Below are positions 46,236 through 56,900 of a DNA stretch of 64,000 bases, piece after piece (positions within the stretch are counted from its first letter, which is position 1; every line of letters starts with the position of its first letter). The notes beneath the pieces are model-generated. The model searched no databases. It was not told the origin of the DNA and was given only the letters and a program-made list of their open reading frames with translations. The stretch is from Myoxocephalus aenaeus (Eukaryota; Chordata; Actinopteri; Perciformes; Cottidae), in contig JBAMJR010000031.1 in NCBI GenBank assembly GCA_038501785.1, positions 16,973,501-17,037,500 of the forward strand, given 5' to 3'. A program made the position numbers and the translations under genes.

Positions 46236-46940
46236 GGCCCTATTCTTCGTAGCTGGCTTACTGAGTTAGCGGGCTAATTTTCAGGATAAGATGATGTAGG
46301 TCAGGCTTTTCGGTTCCTCGAAGCAAGTTTAGAAAAATCACCATAGCAACACAGCCAAAAATGTAAACCTGCTCCCGCGCAGGCTTACTGAAATTCACTG
46401 GATAAAGCTGCCCACTCCCACCAGACAAAAAAGGCAGCTCCCTTCCTCATTGATGAAGGAGCGGTATTAGTTATATTAGTTTTATTGGGAGAGAGTTCTT
46501 TGAGATCGCCAAGATCCGTTCTCACATCCTCATGACTTCCTGTACGCGCGCTATAGATTCTGCCTTCAAGGAATCATTTATTTACAAGACCTTCTCGAGC
46601 CGCGGACATTGAACACCACACGCCCATTGCCCGTCTCACAGACAGAGACTCTCACTCACTGCATGCCGCGCTGTTCTTAAGTTTATTTAGCGCTTAAGAA
46701 ACTTATGGATGTGTTGAAAGCATAATTATATGACAGTGTTATTAGTACACCATACATATCATTATTTTAGAACATGATTAAGGTGGACTCGTGATAAGAA
46801 GAATACAGACACACGCGCATTCATCCGGATCTTCCATGAAGAAACCGAGTTAGCCTGATGTCAATCATCTCGCCAATTTCAGCTGGATAATAGGACATTT
46901 GCTCGACTTTGTTGAACCACGTACGAAGAATACCCCCCTG
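46236..46940. mobile_element. PIF/Harbinger-like MITE, copy B, inside the mrpl1 coding exon
   Basis: The element is 46236-46937 (702 bp). Its ends, GGCCCTATTCTTCGTAGCTGG and the reverse complement of the right end, GGGGGTATTCTTCGTACGTGG, form an imperfect inverted repeat. The flanking triplets CAG (46233-46235) and CTG (46938-46940) look like a CWG target duplication with one change, as in PIF/Harbinger. The interior matches 25692-26915 in reverse orientation. There is no transposase, so it depended on a partner elsewhere. Confidence 0.82.
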
Positions 46941-47072
46941 ATCCTCTCCAACCTGCAGACGGTCCTGGTGGACGTTTGCTCCCACCAACCAGCTGATGCA
47001 GGTACGTTCATCAGAGCTGCTCTGCTTCACTCAGCAGCAGCTGATAAACTCACTCCCTTCAGTATTACATAG
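46941..47072 (+). CDS. mrpl1: mrpl1 terminal exon, last part after the MITE
   Basis: The frame reads ILSNLQTVLVDVCSHQ, then AGTFIRAALLHSAAADKL and ends at TAG 47070-47072. Vertebrate MRPL1 has the pattern IAANLQAVINEVCRHRP, then GPFVVRAFLRS at the C-terminus, so order and spacing agree. It continues exactly in frame from LNMTKEQ at 46215-46235 if the MITE and one target triplet are removed. Confidence 0.78.
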   Translation: MLSNLQTVLVDVCSHQPADAGTFIRAALLHSAAADKLTPFSIT

Positions 47073-47074
47073 CA

Positions 47075-48244
47075 CAGTGATTGTCAACCACTGTGCCGCG
47101 GCACACCAGTGTGCCGTGAGAGATCGTCAGGTGTGCCGTGGGAAAATGTCCAATTTCACTTAATTGGTCCAAAAAAATATTATTTAGTTGCCGCAAATGA
47201 TTTTCCATTGTTGAGCGTCTGAGCTGCAATATAGTGGCTGGCAGAGTAATATAGAACAGGTCCTTGTTCTGCTATTAAACAAACTAAACGGCCGTATGTT
47301 ATTGATCCTATCTACACAGCATGTCATTTATGGGTCGCGTCTATACAACTCTGCTCTGCTCTGTGTCGCGCACGCGGAGTATCAGAAATATCTCGCGTGC
47401 TTTTCACAATGGGATTTGCTGCTGAAGCTATCAGTATTTTAAGACATGAGCTCTCACTTTTAAAGCCTAACAGTTCATGTATTTGCAGGTCAAGACAAAC
47501 AGCCTGGAGCTCATAAATGACGTTTCTGACTTAGAGAGGCTCTGGACATATTCTTCCAAAAGCCTGAAAAATACACGGCAGTGATAAAGCCTGCACACTT
47601 TGTGGTCGTCATTAAAATAAATGAACACCATGTTTCCTTTAAGTCAGTATTTATCAAACTGGGGCAGTATTTATTACAAGTGTGGCGCAAGAGGAAATGC
47701 TGATTTTAAATGTTCACCGTCCGCCGTTAACAGGTTACGCTTGCACATGCGCCGATTCTTGGCATTTCGCCAAAAGCCGATCTTTATGAGATCTCTGTGA
47801 GGTCGGCTTTCTGCTGTTGTGTCTCTCACCATTGAGCATGAATTGAGAGCCGTATCAAATCTACAACCCCGTTTAAAAAATATTTGTAGAGGAAAGCAGC
47901 CACTAATACCGATACAACGTGATGCTCACATATCTGCACTCATTCCGTTTTGTTTTGCAATAGCTTATTGTTTTCCACAATAAGCTATTTAGTAGTAACT
48001 AAATATTAGTTCTTTTTTGCATAACTTTATTTTCATTTTTCTAACAAAGTGATAACACTGCGATCTGGTTTACTTGAAACACTGAATACTCTTCCATGCC
48101 AGTAGGTAGTGCAATAATGATCTACCATATATGCTGTATTATGCTACAATGTGACATTTTGTAACTTTTTAGGTTGTTGGTGTGCCGTGGGATTTTTTTA
48201 TTGTAGAAAATGTGCCGCGGCTCAAAAAAGGTTGAAAAACACTG
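47075..48244. mobile_element. hAT-like element, 1170 bp, two bases after the mrpl1 stop
   Basis: The ends are CAGTGATTGTCAACC and, reverse complemented, CAGTGTTTTTCAACC. Both sides continue into GTGCCGCGGC words near the tips. A perfect 8-bp duplication ACATAGCA flanks it at 47067-47074 and 48245-48252; the duplicated bases include the mrpl1 TAG. hAT superfamily by end sequence and duplication length. No intact transposase inside. Confidence 0.92.
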
Positions 48245-48252
48245 ACATAGCA

Positions 48253-48850
48253 CATTGTTGATTTTTTTCTTCTTTTTGTTCATGGAAACCAATGGCTGCA
48301 TCGCTTGATAGGAGACATTCCAAGATGTAAAAATATCCATGATTTGTCGTGAAAGTAAAACTAGAGAAAGAAGATTATTTTGGTTCCTCTTCCAACACAG
48401 TGTTTTCACAGCGGCGGGAGTTAATTTGTTTGTGATCTTCTGAACATTCGCTTCGCCTTCCATTCGATAGCGAGGCGCAGTGTAATCGTCGGCTGATGGA
48501 CCCCCATTAGAGGCGGAGGCTCAAATGATCTGCACTCCTAATTGATTCCGAGCCGGCTAAATAAAATGGAATTAACGACGCTGACAGTAAACTGCAACGC
48601 TTTCAGAAAATGCTGATTGAGGATGCGGTAAAACCCGGTGGCCCTTTGTGGCCTGGAACCTCTCGTATCAACAGCTCTTTACTTTCCAATTTGTCTTGGA
48701 TCTCTCTCTCTGGAGGGCCGCGTCGCCACATAAAAGGGCGACGCAGTTTGCATGAATACAAACACCTCCTCGCTCAGGTGGAGCTCTTGGACTTCAGTCG
48801 TGTTTATGTCACTGGTTTTAGGCAGGGCCTCCTGTGTGCGTATGCCCTGA

Positions 48851-48851
<1 letters not shown>
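48253..48851 (+). other. Downstream flank / possible mrpl1 3' UTR
   Basis: Unique-looking sequence. An AATAAA word at about 48569 could serve as a polyadenylation signal for mrpl1 if the hAT is transcribed through. No other gene seen. Confidence 0.35.

Positions 48852-48919
<68 letters not shown>
48852..48919. repeat. (TG)n microsatellite at the edge of a duplicated segment
   Basis: TG repeat. The same sequence follows it (AAGGTGACATATGCATGTAT) as follows the TG tract at 58152-58243. Confidence 0.95.
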
Positions 48920-48921
<2 letters not shown>

Positions 48922-49476
48922 GGTGACATATGCATGTATATTGTTGTGTGTGTAACGTTGTCAGTATTAACAGTCATGTGCTTGTCTTTATGATTCATAT
49001 TCTTTTGAATGGGTAGATACTACAGTTCAGTCTTTCATTGCCCACATGTAAGATGGGTTCAAGTGCTGTGACCAACAGAATAATGATGCTGTCTGTCTGC
49101 CTGTCTATCTATCTATCTATCTGTCTGTCTGCCTGTCTGTCTATCTATCTGCATGCCTGTCTACCTGCCTGCCTGTCTGTCTCTCTGCCTGTCTGTCTGT
49201 CATAACAAATGCTGTTACCTAGTTATTATAAATGCTGATCACCGTTACCGTGAGGGACTCTGTCTATAAAGTGCGTTGTGTTTTGCTGTGCAGGAGATGA
49301 TGATGAAGAAGAAGAGGAAGGAAGGCGTAGTCTTCAGAACGGTCCATCAGGACCTCTGATCAGGCCATGAGGATTAAAACAGATCCATCGCTCCAGGACA
49401 AGTCTTGTGCTCAGAGACCGGACCTCGTGAGGACCAACGCTCTCTCTGGTCCTTCAGCGGGGAGGAGTCAGACCAA

Positions 49477-49668
49477 CAGGAGGTGATGGAGGAGGACAGA
49501 CAGGAGGTGATGGAGGAGGACAGACAGGAGGAGATGGAGGAGGACAGACAGGAGGAGATGGAGAAGGACAGACAGGAGGAGATGGAGGAGGACAGACAGG
49601 AGGAGATGGAGGAGGACAGACAGGAGGTGATGGAGGAGGACAGACAGGAGGAGATGGAGGAAGACAGG
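49477..49668 (+). repeat. 24-bp minisatellite, GACAGACAGGAGGAGATGGA type
   Basis: Eight or so units whose translation is an acidic EEDRQEEM repeat in one frame. The unit length is a multiple of three, so all frames stay open. Copy 2 is at 58842-59034 with a different order of variant units. Confidence 0.9.
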
Positions 49669-50103
49669 CTGCAGTTTGGTAATCAATTTCAAACTATCAA
49701 TTATTGTCATCTCCATGTGCTGCTTTATTTCAGGAGACCAGTGTCACTGTGAGGAAGCTCCACTTGCAGCTGGTCCTGTCCTCCAGCAGGGTCTGAGGTC
49801 CATCCTGTCCTCCAGCAGGGTCAGCAGGGTCTGAGGTCCATCCTGTCCTCCAGCAGGGTCTGAGGCCAAGTTCCAGCTGGCCTTGATGCCGTCGTCACAG
49901 GTAGCTTTCAGATGACCCCTCTACGACCCCTCATATAGACTTTATAGACAGGTAGAACCAGCAGTCGACACAATATCAAGATAATCGTCTTAATATATTG
50001 TTTATTAACAATAAACATATAAAAACATATCGCCATATAATTGTATTCTAACAATAAACAGTATAATAAACATGTGCTTTATACATTGTATTCATTAAAA
50101 CAG

Positions 50104-50996
50104 GAGACATCGTCCACGTCCTGGACCACGGCCGGTGGACAGGAGCCATGAGAGCTGCCAGACGGCTTCTGATGAAGCACCTGGAGCTTCACCATGATGA
50201 ACACCTGGAGCTCCACCATGCTGAAGCAGGCGATGACGACTACACATGGTCCAGAGGGCCAAACAAAACATGCCAGCTCCTCTCAACACCAGAGAAGGTG
50301 CTGGAGACTCAGCAGCTGTGGCAGAGTTTGACCTCCGCAGCCAGACGGTCAGTGTGCCGGCCACAACCCTGCCTCCTGCAACCCTCAACCCTTCACCTGA
50401 GCTGCTCCCCAGGAGTCACTGAGAGAAGCTGGTGACGGAGATCCTGGAGAAGCAGCAGCAGCAACAACAACAACAGAAGAAGAAGATGACGAGGAACTGT
50501 TTAGCCTGCGGTCAGCCAAAGTCACGTTATCTTGCTGACGGTTCCTCTGTTCATTTCTTATTTCAATCTAAAACTGTGAAGTATTTCTACTGCTCCACCA
50601 AGGTCTTTAAGACTTACGCAGGCGAAGGCCTCAAAGACCCCCGTATGTCCTTTGAGAACTTTGCAGCGTCTCCTTTCTTTGAGCGGGAGCTGGAGGCCTC
50701 AAAGCAGAGGGGGGCCGAGTGGAGGAAGGTGGCAGAGGAGAGGAAGAAGAGGACGTCAGCGGTGGAGCTGCCGACAGGTCGCCTGTGCCGGTTCTGTCAC
50801 CGGCCGCTGAAGCAGGGCCCCTAAGAGCCCCAGCAGCCCTCACATCCACAGCAGCTTCCCCGGGGTAACGGGGAAGTACATCCAGAGTGTTCTCCTGTAC
50901 CAGGACCACATGGTGGAGGAGATGATCTGGAAGGACTTCACAGCGTCTGCTTTCTATGAGGCTGAGAGGGACAGGTGGATCAGAGAGAAGAAGTGA
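50104..50996 (+). pseudogene. Unrecognised gene with two Cys-rich modules, copy 1
   Basis: After acceptor TTAAAACAG the frame reads GDIVHVLDHGRWTGAMRAAR, a His/Glu/Leu repeat (MKHLELHHDEHLELHH) and YTWSRGPNK. A second stretch from about 50432 has a poly-Gln run, then module 1: CLACGQPKSRYLADGSS, VKYFYCSTKVFKTYAGEGL, MSFENFAASPFFERELEA. Module 2 begins CRFCHRPLKQG at 50791 and, across a frameshift, continues to MIWKDFTASAFYEAERDRW (stop 50994-50996). Both modules share CxxC, a KYxYC core and an FxxSxFxE end, suggesting a duplicated zinc-binding unit. Relative to copy 2, 11 bases are lost in module 2. I do not recognise the family. It could be transposon-encoded or a lineage-specific gene. Confidence 0.55.
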
Positions 50997-51189
50997 CATC
51001 ATTACTGCACAGACTGTTGTTCAGATTCAGATTCAACTTTGTCATTGTACATACAAGTACTGAGACTGTGTGTGAGACTGTGTTGTGAGATTTTGTGCAT
51101 TTTAGAATTCAGCTGTGTTTTACAATAAAATATCTTGAAATCATCACTTTGACTGTCTTCACTTTAGGTGCATTAATACACAGAACATT

Positions 51190-52804
51190 TGTAGAACATT
51201 TGCCAACAGTTGTAATAACGTCTATATGTAACTGACTGTCAAATGTAATAAAGAAAGTTCAATTGAATAGCATCGAAACAATATTCATTATTACAAATTT
51301 CTAATTGAACTGGATTAATTATAAATAATACATAGTAATAATTTTCAAGTAAAATGAAGGCTGGATTTAGGATGATGTGCCGACGTACTACGGTAAGTAC
51401 TACGGTAAGTATTACGGTAAGTACTACGGTAAGCGTATTGTCTCACTAACGGTTGCCAGCGTGTCTGCTATCCGTTAGCTTACTTTCTAAGCTCCAGCTA
51501 AACCAAGCTAATTGTGTGATATTCTTCAGTACAAGCGGCTGATTACCTGCTGTACATCTTTCCCATCTGGCGGTGGGAATAGTTGAGGCCGTCCCAAGAC
51601 TCCCTTCTGAGTGGGTGTCAAAAGTGGTCGGGTTCTATGGTCGGGTTCTAAGTCAAAAGTGGTCGGGTCCTACGGTCGGGTTCTAAGTCAAAAGTGGTCG
51701 GGCTTGTAAGTCAAAAGCGTTCTAAGTTCAAGTTTGGTTCTAAGTTCTAAAAGGGTACAAAGTTTTAAGCGGGTAAAAATAAATGGTTTACTAGCGTCTT
51801 GCTGCGGCACGGCGGCGTGGGCGCCTGCGACGGCCGGTGGCACGGCGACGTGCTGCGGGAAGAACGGTCATGATGCGCCTGCCACCGGCGGCACGGCGAC
51901 GTGCTCCGGGGCGACGAATCCTGATGCGTCTTCGTGGTATTGTAAAACAAATGGTAACCTTTTGGGAGCAACGGGGTCTATTTATAAACTCTTGACTCTT
52001 GACTCTGTGATGTCACTGATGATTTCACAGATAGATGACACAATCAAATAGACCAGGGGTATTCAACTAAAATTCAGTGAGGTCCAGTTAGAGAGAGTTT
52101 CCTCAAGCAAAGGTCCAGAACATCACAATAATGTCAAACTCGTGCTTTATGATTTTGTAACATATGTATTGAAGTAGCCAACAGTTGTAATAACGTCTGT
52201 ATGTAACTGACTGTCAAATGTAATAAAGAAAGTTCAATTGAATAGCATCGAAACAATATTCATTATTACAAATTTCTAATTGAACTGGATTAATTATAAA
52301 TAATACATAGTAATAATTTTCAAGTAAAATGAAGGCTGGATTTAGGCTGATGTGCCGACGTACTACGGTAAGTACTACGGTAAGTATTACGGTAAGTACT
52401 ACGGTAAGCGTATTGTCTCACTAACGGTTGCCAGCGTGTCTGCTATCCGTTAGCTTACTTTCTAATATCCAGCTAAACCAAGCTAATTGTGTGATATTCT
52501 TCAGTACAAGCGGCTGATTACCTGCTGTACATCTTTCCCATCTGGCGGTGGGAATAGTTGAGGCCGTCCCAAGACTCCCTTCTGAGTGGGTGTCAAAAGT
52601 GGTCGGGTTCTATGGGCGGGATTTTAAGTCAAAAGCGTTCTAAGTTCAAGTTTGGTTCTAAGTTCTAAGCGGGTTCTAAATTCTAAGCGGGTAAAAATAA
52701 ATGGTTTACTAGCGTCTTGCTGCTGAGGCACGGCCCCTTCGCGCGGGGGCCGAATATAGTAAGACTTAACATTGTGTCTGTTGTCTCTCAACTCTTAGGA
52801 GGTT
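51190..52804. repeat. Repeated L2 5'-leader-like units and GC-rich spacer
   Basis: A unit of about 430 bp occurs at about 51200-51645 and again at 52176-52617. Each has TACTACGGTAAG repeats followed by CAGCTAAACCAAGCTAATTG, GTGTGATATTCTTCAGTACA and GATTACCTGCTGTACATC. These last words recur in the 5' leader of the intact L2 (52880-52950). Between them, 51780-51930 is GC-rich with a GGCACGGCGACGTGCT word twice. GGTCGGGTTCTA-type short repeats lie at 51625-51710 and 52600-52690. No gene seen. Confidence 0.8.
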
Positions 52805-53073
52805 AGGATTGTCACTTCCGACGGTAAGCGTATTGCGTCACTTCCGGTTCCACCGTGTGTGTTGATAACGTACTTGTCTCAGCTCCAGCTAAACCGAGCT
52901 AATTGTGTGATATTCTCCAGTACAAGCGCCTGATCACCTGTTGTACATCTTTCACATCTAAACACTCAACTCTCTTCTTCTTTTAGCGGCTCACCGCCTG
53001 CATCTAACTGTCCTGTTTTCACTTTGCTTGTTCTGATAATCGTTAGCTACCTCACTTAGCCTAGCAGCTAGCG

Positions 53074-53949
53074 ATGTCTTCCTCCTCTCCCTCTTCTGCT
53101 CTCTCCTGCTCAGCGTGTCACATGTTTAGCTATTCCCCTGCCTTCTTTAATGATAACGATACATGTAAGAAGTGTAGTTTATTTGCTAGGTTGGAGGCAG
53201 GTCTCAGTGGGTTAGATGCACGGCTCCGCACCATTGAAGCTCAGACGTTAGCTACGTTAGCCATCCCAACTCCCATAGTCGGTGCGGACCAACTAGCTTT
53301 AGCTTCTGATAACGTTAACTGTTCCCCGGCAGCCCCCGAGCAGCCGAGGGACTGGGTGACTGTACGAAGGAGGCAGAAGCCGGGATCTAAGCAGTCCTCT
53401 GGACGCCGCCACCCTCTTCCCGTTTCTAGCCTCTCGCCACTCAGCGGCACTGAGAAACCAACCTTGGTTGTCGGGAGCTCAATTGTTAGAAGCGTGAAGA
53501 TTGCGAAACCAGGGACCACAGTCAAATGTATTTCTGGGGCCAGGGCGGGCGACGTTGAGTCCTATTTAAAACTGTTGGCTAAAGACAAACGTAAATACAG
53601 TGAGATTGTAATACACGTCGGCTTTAATGACTCCCGGTTTCGCCACTCGGAAGTCACTAAAATCGGCGTGGAGTCGGTGTGTGCTTACGCCAAAACAATG
53701 GCGGACTCGGTAGTCTTCTCTGGCCCGCTCCCAAACACGGTGACTGATGAGATGTATAGCCGCATGTCAACTTTCCACCGTTGGTTGTCACGGTGGTGTC
53801 CAGCAAACAATGTGGGCTTCGTAGATAACTGGCGGTCTTTCCGGGGAAACCCAGGTCTGATTAGGGGTGACGGCATCCATCCCACTTCGGATGGAGCGGA
53901 TCTCCTTTCTGCAAATATGACCAAGCTTATTGGTCGACCTCGTGCATGA
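53074..53949 (+). CDS. L2 ORF1: zinc-binding, coiled-coil and SGNH/esterase-like protein (291 codons)
   Basis: ATG at 53074 is the first in the frame after the leader. Two CxxC pairs (C12-C15 and C31-C34) suggest a small zinc finger. Residues 36-62 (ARLEAGLSGLDARLRTIEAQ) can form a coiled coil. A basic linker follows, then an SGNH hydrolase fold: LVVGSSIVRS (about 131-140, nucleophile block), IHVGFNDSRF (about 180-189, block with N), and GDGIHPTSDG (D266 and H269). Esterase-bearing ORF1 proteins are known in CR1/L2 LINEs, including zebrafish L2, where they bind RNA. The ORF looks intact. It ends with a single TGA that is in frame with ORF2. Confidence 0.88.
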   Translation: MSSSSPSSALSCSACHMFSYSPAFFNDNDTCKKCSLFARLEAGLSGLDARLRTIEAQTLATLAIPTPIVGADQLALASDNVNCSPAAPEQPRDWVTVRRRQKPGSKQSSGRRHPLPVSSLSPLSGTEKPTLVVGSSIVRSVKIAKPGTTVKCISGARAGDVESYLKLLAKDKRKYSEIVIHVGFNDSRFRHSEVTKIGVESVCAYAKTMADSVVFSGPLPNTVTDEMYSRMSTFHRWLSRWCPANNVGFVDNWRSFRGNPGLIRGDGIHPTSDGADLLSANMTKLIGRPRA

Positions 53950-56900
53950 CAGACCAGGAAGCAGAAGCAGAGTTGTAGTCTTACACCCGTCTCTGCACTT
54001 CCTGCATTTTCTTTAGGGCAGCTGCCCATCTTTAACTCTATAGAGACTGTGTCTGTCCCACGGCCACTTAAATTAATTAAATCAAAAGTAACCAAAAGAG
54101 GAGTTATAGAAAACAACCTCATAAAGGTTAACACCACTACTGCAATAGTGCAACACGATAGGATAATTAAATGTGGACTCCTAAATATTAGATCTTTGTC
54201 TTCTAAAGCTGTATTAGTAAATGAATTAATATCTGACAACCATATTGATGTATTTTGTCTTACTGAAACCTGGCTGAAACATGAGGAATATGTCAGGCTA
54301 AATGAATCTACTCCTCCAAGTCATGTTAATATGCACATTCCTCGAGACACCGGCCGAGGAGGTGGAGTAGCTGCCATCTTTGACTCGGGTCTGCTGATGG
54401 GTCCTAAACCTGGATTGAGCTGCAACTCATTTGAAAGCCTCGTTCTTAGTATTTCACATCCAACCTGGAAAACAGTACAGCCGATTCTGTTTGTCGTGGT
54501 ATACCGAGCACCAGGTTTGTACTCCGAATTTATATCTGAATTTTCTGAGTTTTTGTCAAGTTTGGTCCTTAAGACTGATAAGGTTATTATTGTAGGTGAT
54601 TTTAATATTCATGTGGATGTTAGCAATGATAGCCTTAGTGTTGCATTTAGCTTATTGTTAGATTCGATTGGCTTCTGTCAGAGAGTACAGGAACCGACTC
54701 ACTGCTTTAACCACACCCTCGACCTTGTTCTTACATATGGCATTGACGTGGAGCATTTAGTAGTGTTTCCACAGAACCCTCTTTTATCAGACCATTGCCT
54801 TATAACTTTTGAGTTTATGCTACCAGATTGTACAGCGTTAGGCAAGAGTTTTTACACCAGATGTCTAACTGACGGTGCTGTTGCTAGATTTAAGGAAGCG
54901 ATTCCTTCTGTATTTAATTCATTACCATGTCTCAATATAACAGATGACTCCTGTGCTAACTTTACTCCCTCCCAGATTGATCAGCTCGTCGATAGTGCTA
55001 CTGGCTCACTGAGAGTGACGCTGGACTCGATAGCCCCTCTAAAAAAGAGGATCATTAAGCAAAGGAGGCTCGCTCCATGGTACAACCCTCAGACCCGCAT
55101 ATTGAAGCAAGCATCACGGAAGCTTGAGGGCATATGGCGCTCCAACGGTCTGGAGGAGTCCCGGTTGGTTTGGCGGGATAGTCTGAGAACATATAAGAAG
55201 GCCCTCCGTAATGCCAGAGGAGCCTACTACTCATCACTAATAGAGAAAAACAAGAGCAACCCTAGGTTTCTCTTTAGCACTGTGGCCAGGCTGGCTGAGA
55301 GTCATAGCTCGGTGGATCCGTGTATTCCTATAGACCTCAGTAGTAATGACTTTATGAACTTCTTCAATGATAAGATTATGGCCATTAGAGACAGGATCGG
55401 TGATCTCCTGCCCTCGACTACTGCCGGTCCATCCTCAGGTGGGATGGCCATGGAGGAGGCTGTGGGCCCTGCTGTGCGTCTGGATGGATTTTTTACCATC
55501 AACCTCGACCAACTGTCTTCAATGGTTTCTACTTCTAAATCTTCTACCTGTCTCCTAGACCCTGTTCCGACAAAGCTGTTTAAAGAAGTTTTACCCTTAA
55601 TTTGTGCCTCTGTATTAGATATTATCAATGGGTCTTTACTAATGGGTCATGTACCACAGTCTTTTAAAGTAGCTGTAATTAAACCTCTTCTTAAAAAGCC
55701 CACCCTGGATCCAGAGGTGTTGGCTAACTACAGACCTATCTCTAACCTTCCCTTCCTCTCTAAGATACTGGAGAAGGTAGTCGCAAATCAGTTGTGCGAC
55801 TTTTTACATAACAATAGTTTATTTGAGGAATTTCAGTCAGGATTTAGAAAGCATCATAGCACAGAGACAGCACTAGTGACAATTACTAATGACCTTCTAG
55901 TTGCATCAGATAGGGGACTTGTCTCTGTACTTGTCCTGTTAGACCTTAGTGCAGCATTTGACACCATTGACCATGACATCTTATTACAGAGACTAGACCA
56001 GTCAATTGGTATTAAAGGTACAGCATTAAGCTGGTTTAAGTCGTATTTATCAGATAGATCTCAGTTTGTATTTGTAAACGATGAGGCCTCGACGACCACC
56101 GCCGTTCGTCATGGAGTTCCACAAGGTTCTGTGCTTGGACCAATTTTATTCACCTTGTATATGCTTCCTTTAGGCAATATTATCAGAAAACACTCCATAA
56201 ACTTTCACTGTTATGCCGATGATACTCAACTATATCTGTCAATCAAGCCAGATGAAATCCACCAGGTCACTAAACTTCAAGCGTGTCTTAAAGACATCAA
56301 AACCTGGATGACCTGCAACTTCCTGTTGACTGAAGTTATTCTACTCGGCCCAGAACACCTCAGAAATCAACTATCTGACGATATGGTTTCCCTGGATGGC
56401 ATCGCTCTGGCATCCACCACCACCGTAAGGAATCTCGGAGTTATTTTTGACCAGGACCTATCCTTTGGCTCCCACGTGAAACAGATCTCAAGGACTGCCT
56501 TTTTTCACCTACGGAACATCTCAAAGATCCGCCACATCCTGTCTCAAAGCGATGCAGAAACATTGATCCACGCATTTGTTACTTCAAGACTGGATTACTG
56601 TAACTCCGTATTATCAGGCTGCTCCGGAAAGTCCCTTGGGTCTCTCCAGCTGATCCAGAATGCTGCAGCTCGTGTACTAACAAGGACTCGGAAGAGAGAT
56701 CACATTACTCCTGTATTAGCTGCTCTCCACTGGCTTCCTGTAAGATCGAGAATCATATTTAAAATCCTCCTCCTCACCTATAAAGCCTTAGCTGGTGATG
56801 CACCATCATATCTTAAAGAGCTTATAGTGCCATATTACCCCACCAGAGCGTTACGCTCACTGAATGCAGGGTTACTTGTGGTTCCCAGAGTCTTAAAAAG

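Larger units (their letters stand above)
48920..51189 (+). repeat. Segmental duplication, copy 1
   Basis: Copy 1 of a roughly 2.3-kb direct repeat. Copy 2 is 58244-60540, offset about 9.34 kb (the CAGGAGATGATG landmark is at 49291 and 58634). Contents in order: a CTGT/CTAT repeat (49088-49202), an acidic exon-like stretch, a 24-bp minisatellite (49477-49668), and the two-module Cys-rich protein region (50104-50996) with AATAAA polyadenylation words near 51125. Similarity ends abruptly at ACAGAACATT. Confidence 0.92.

Noticed and set aside
46814..46940. Alternative mrpl1 exon start inside the MITE (AATTTCAG acceptor near 46880)
   Set aside because: The frame from there is open, but the encoded residues do not match MRPL1, whereas 46215-46235 supplies the matching residues. 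Only RNA data could show an exonised MITE.
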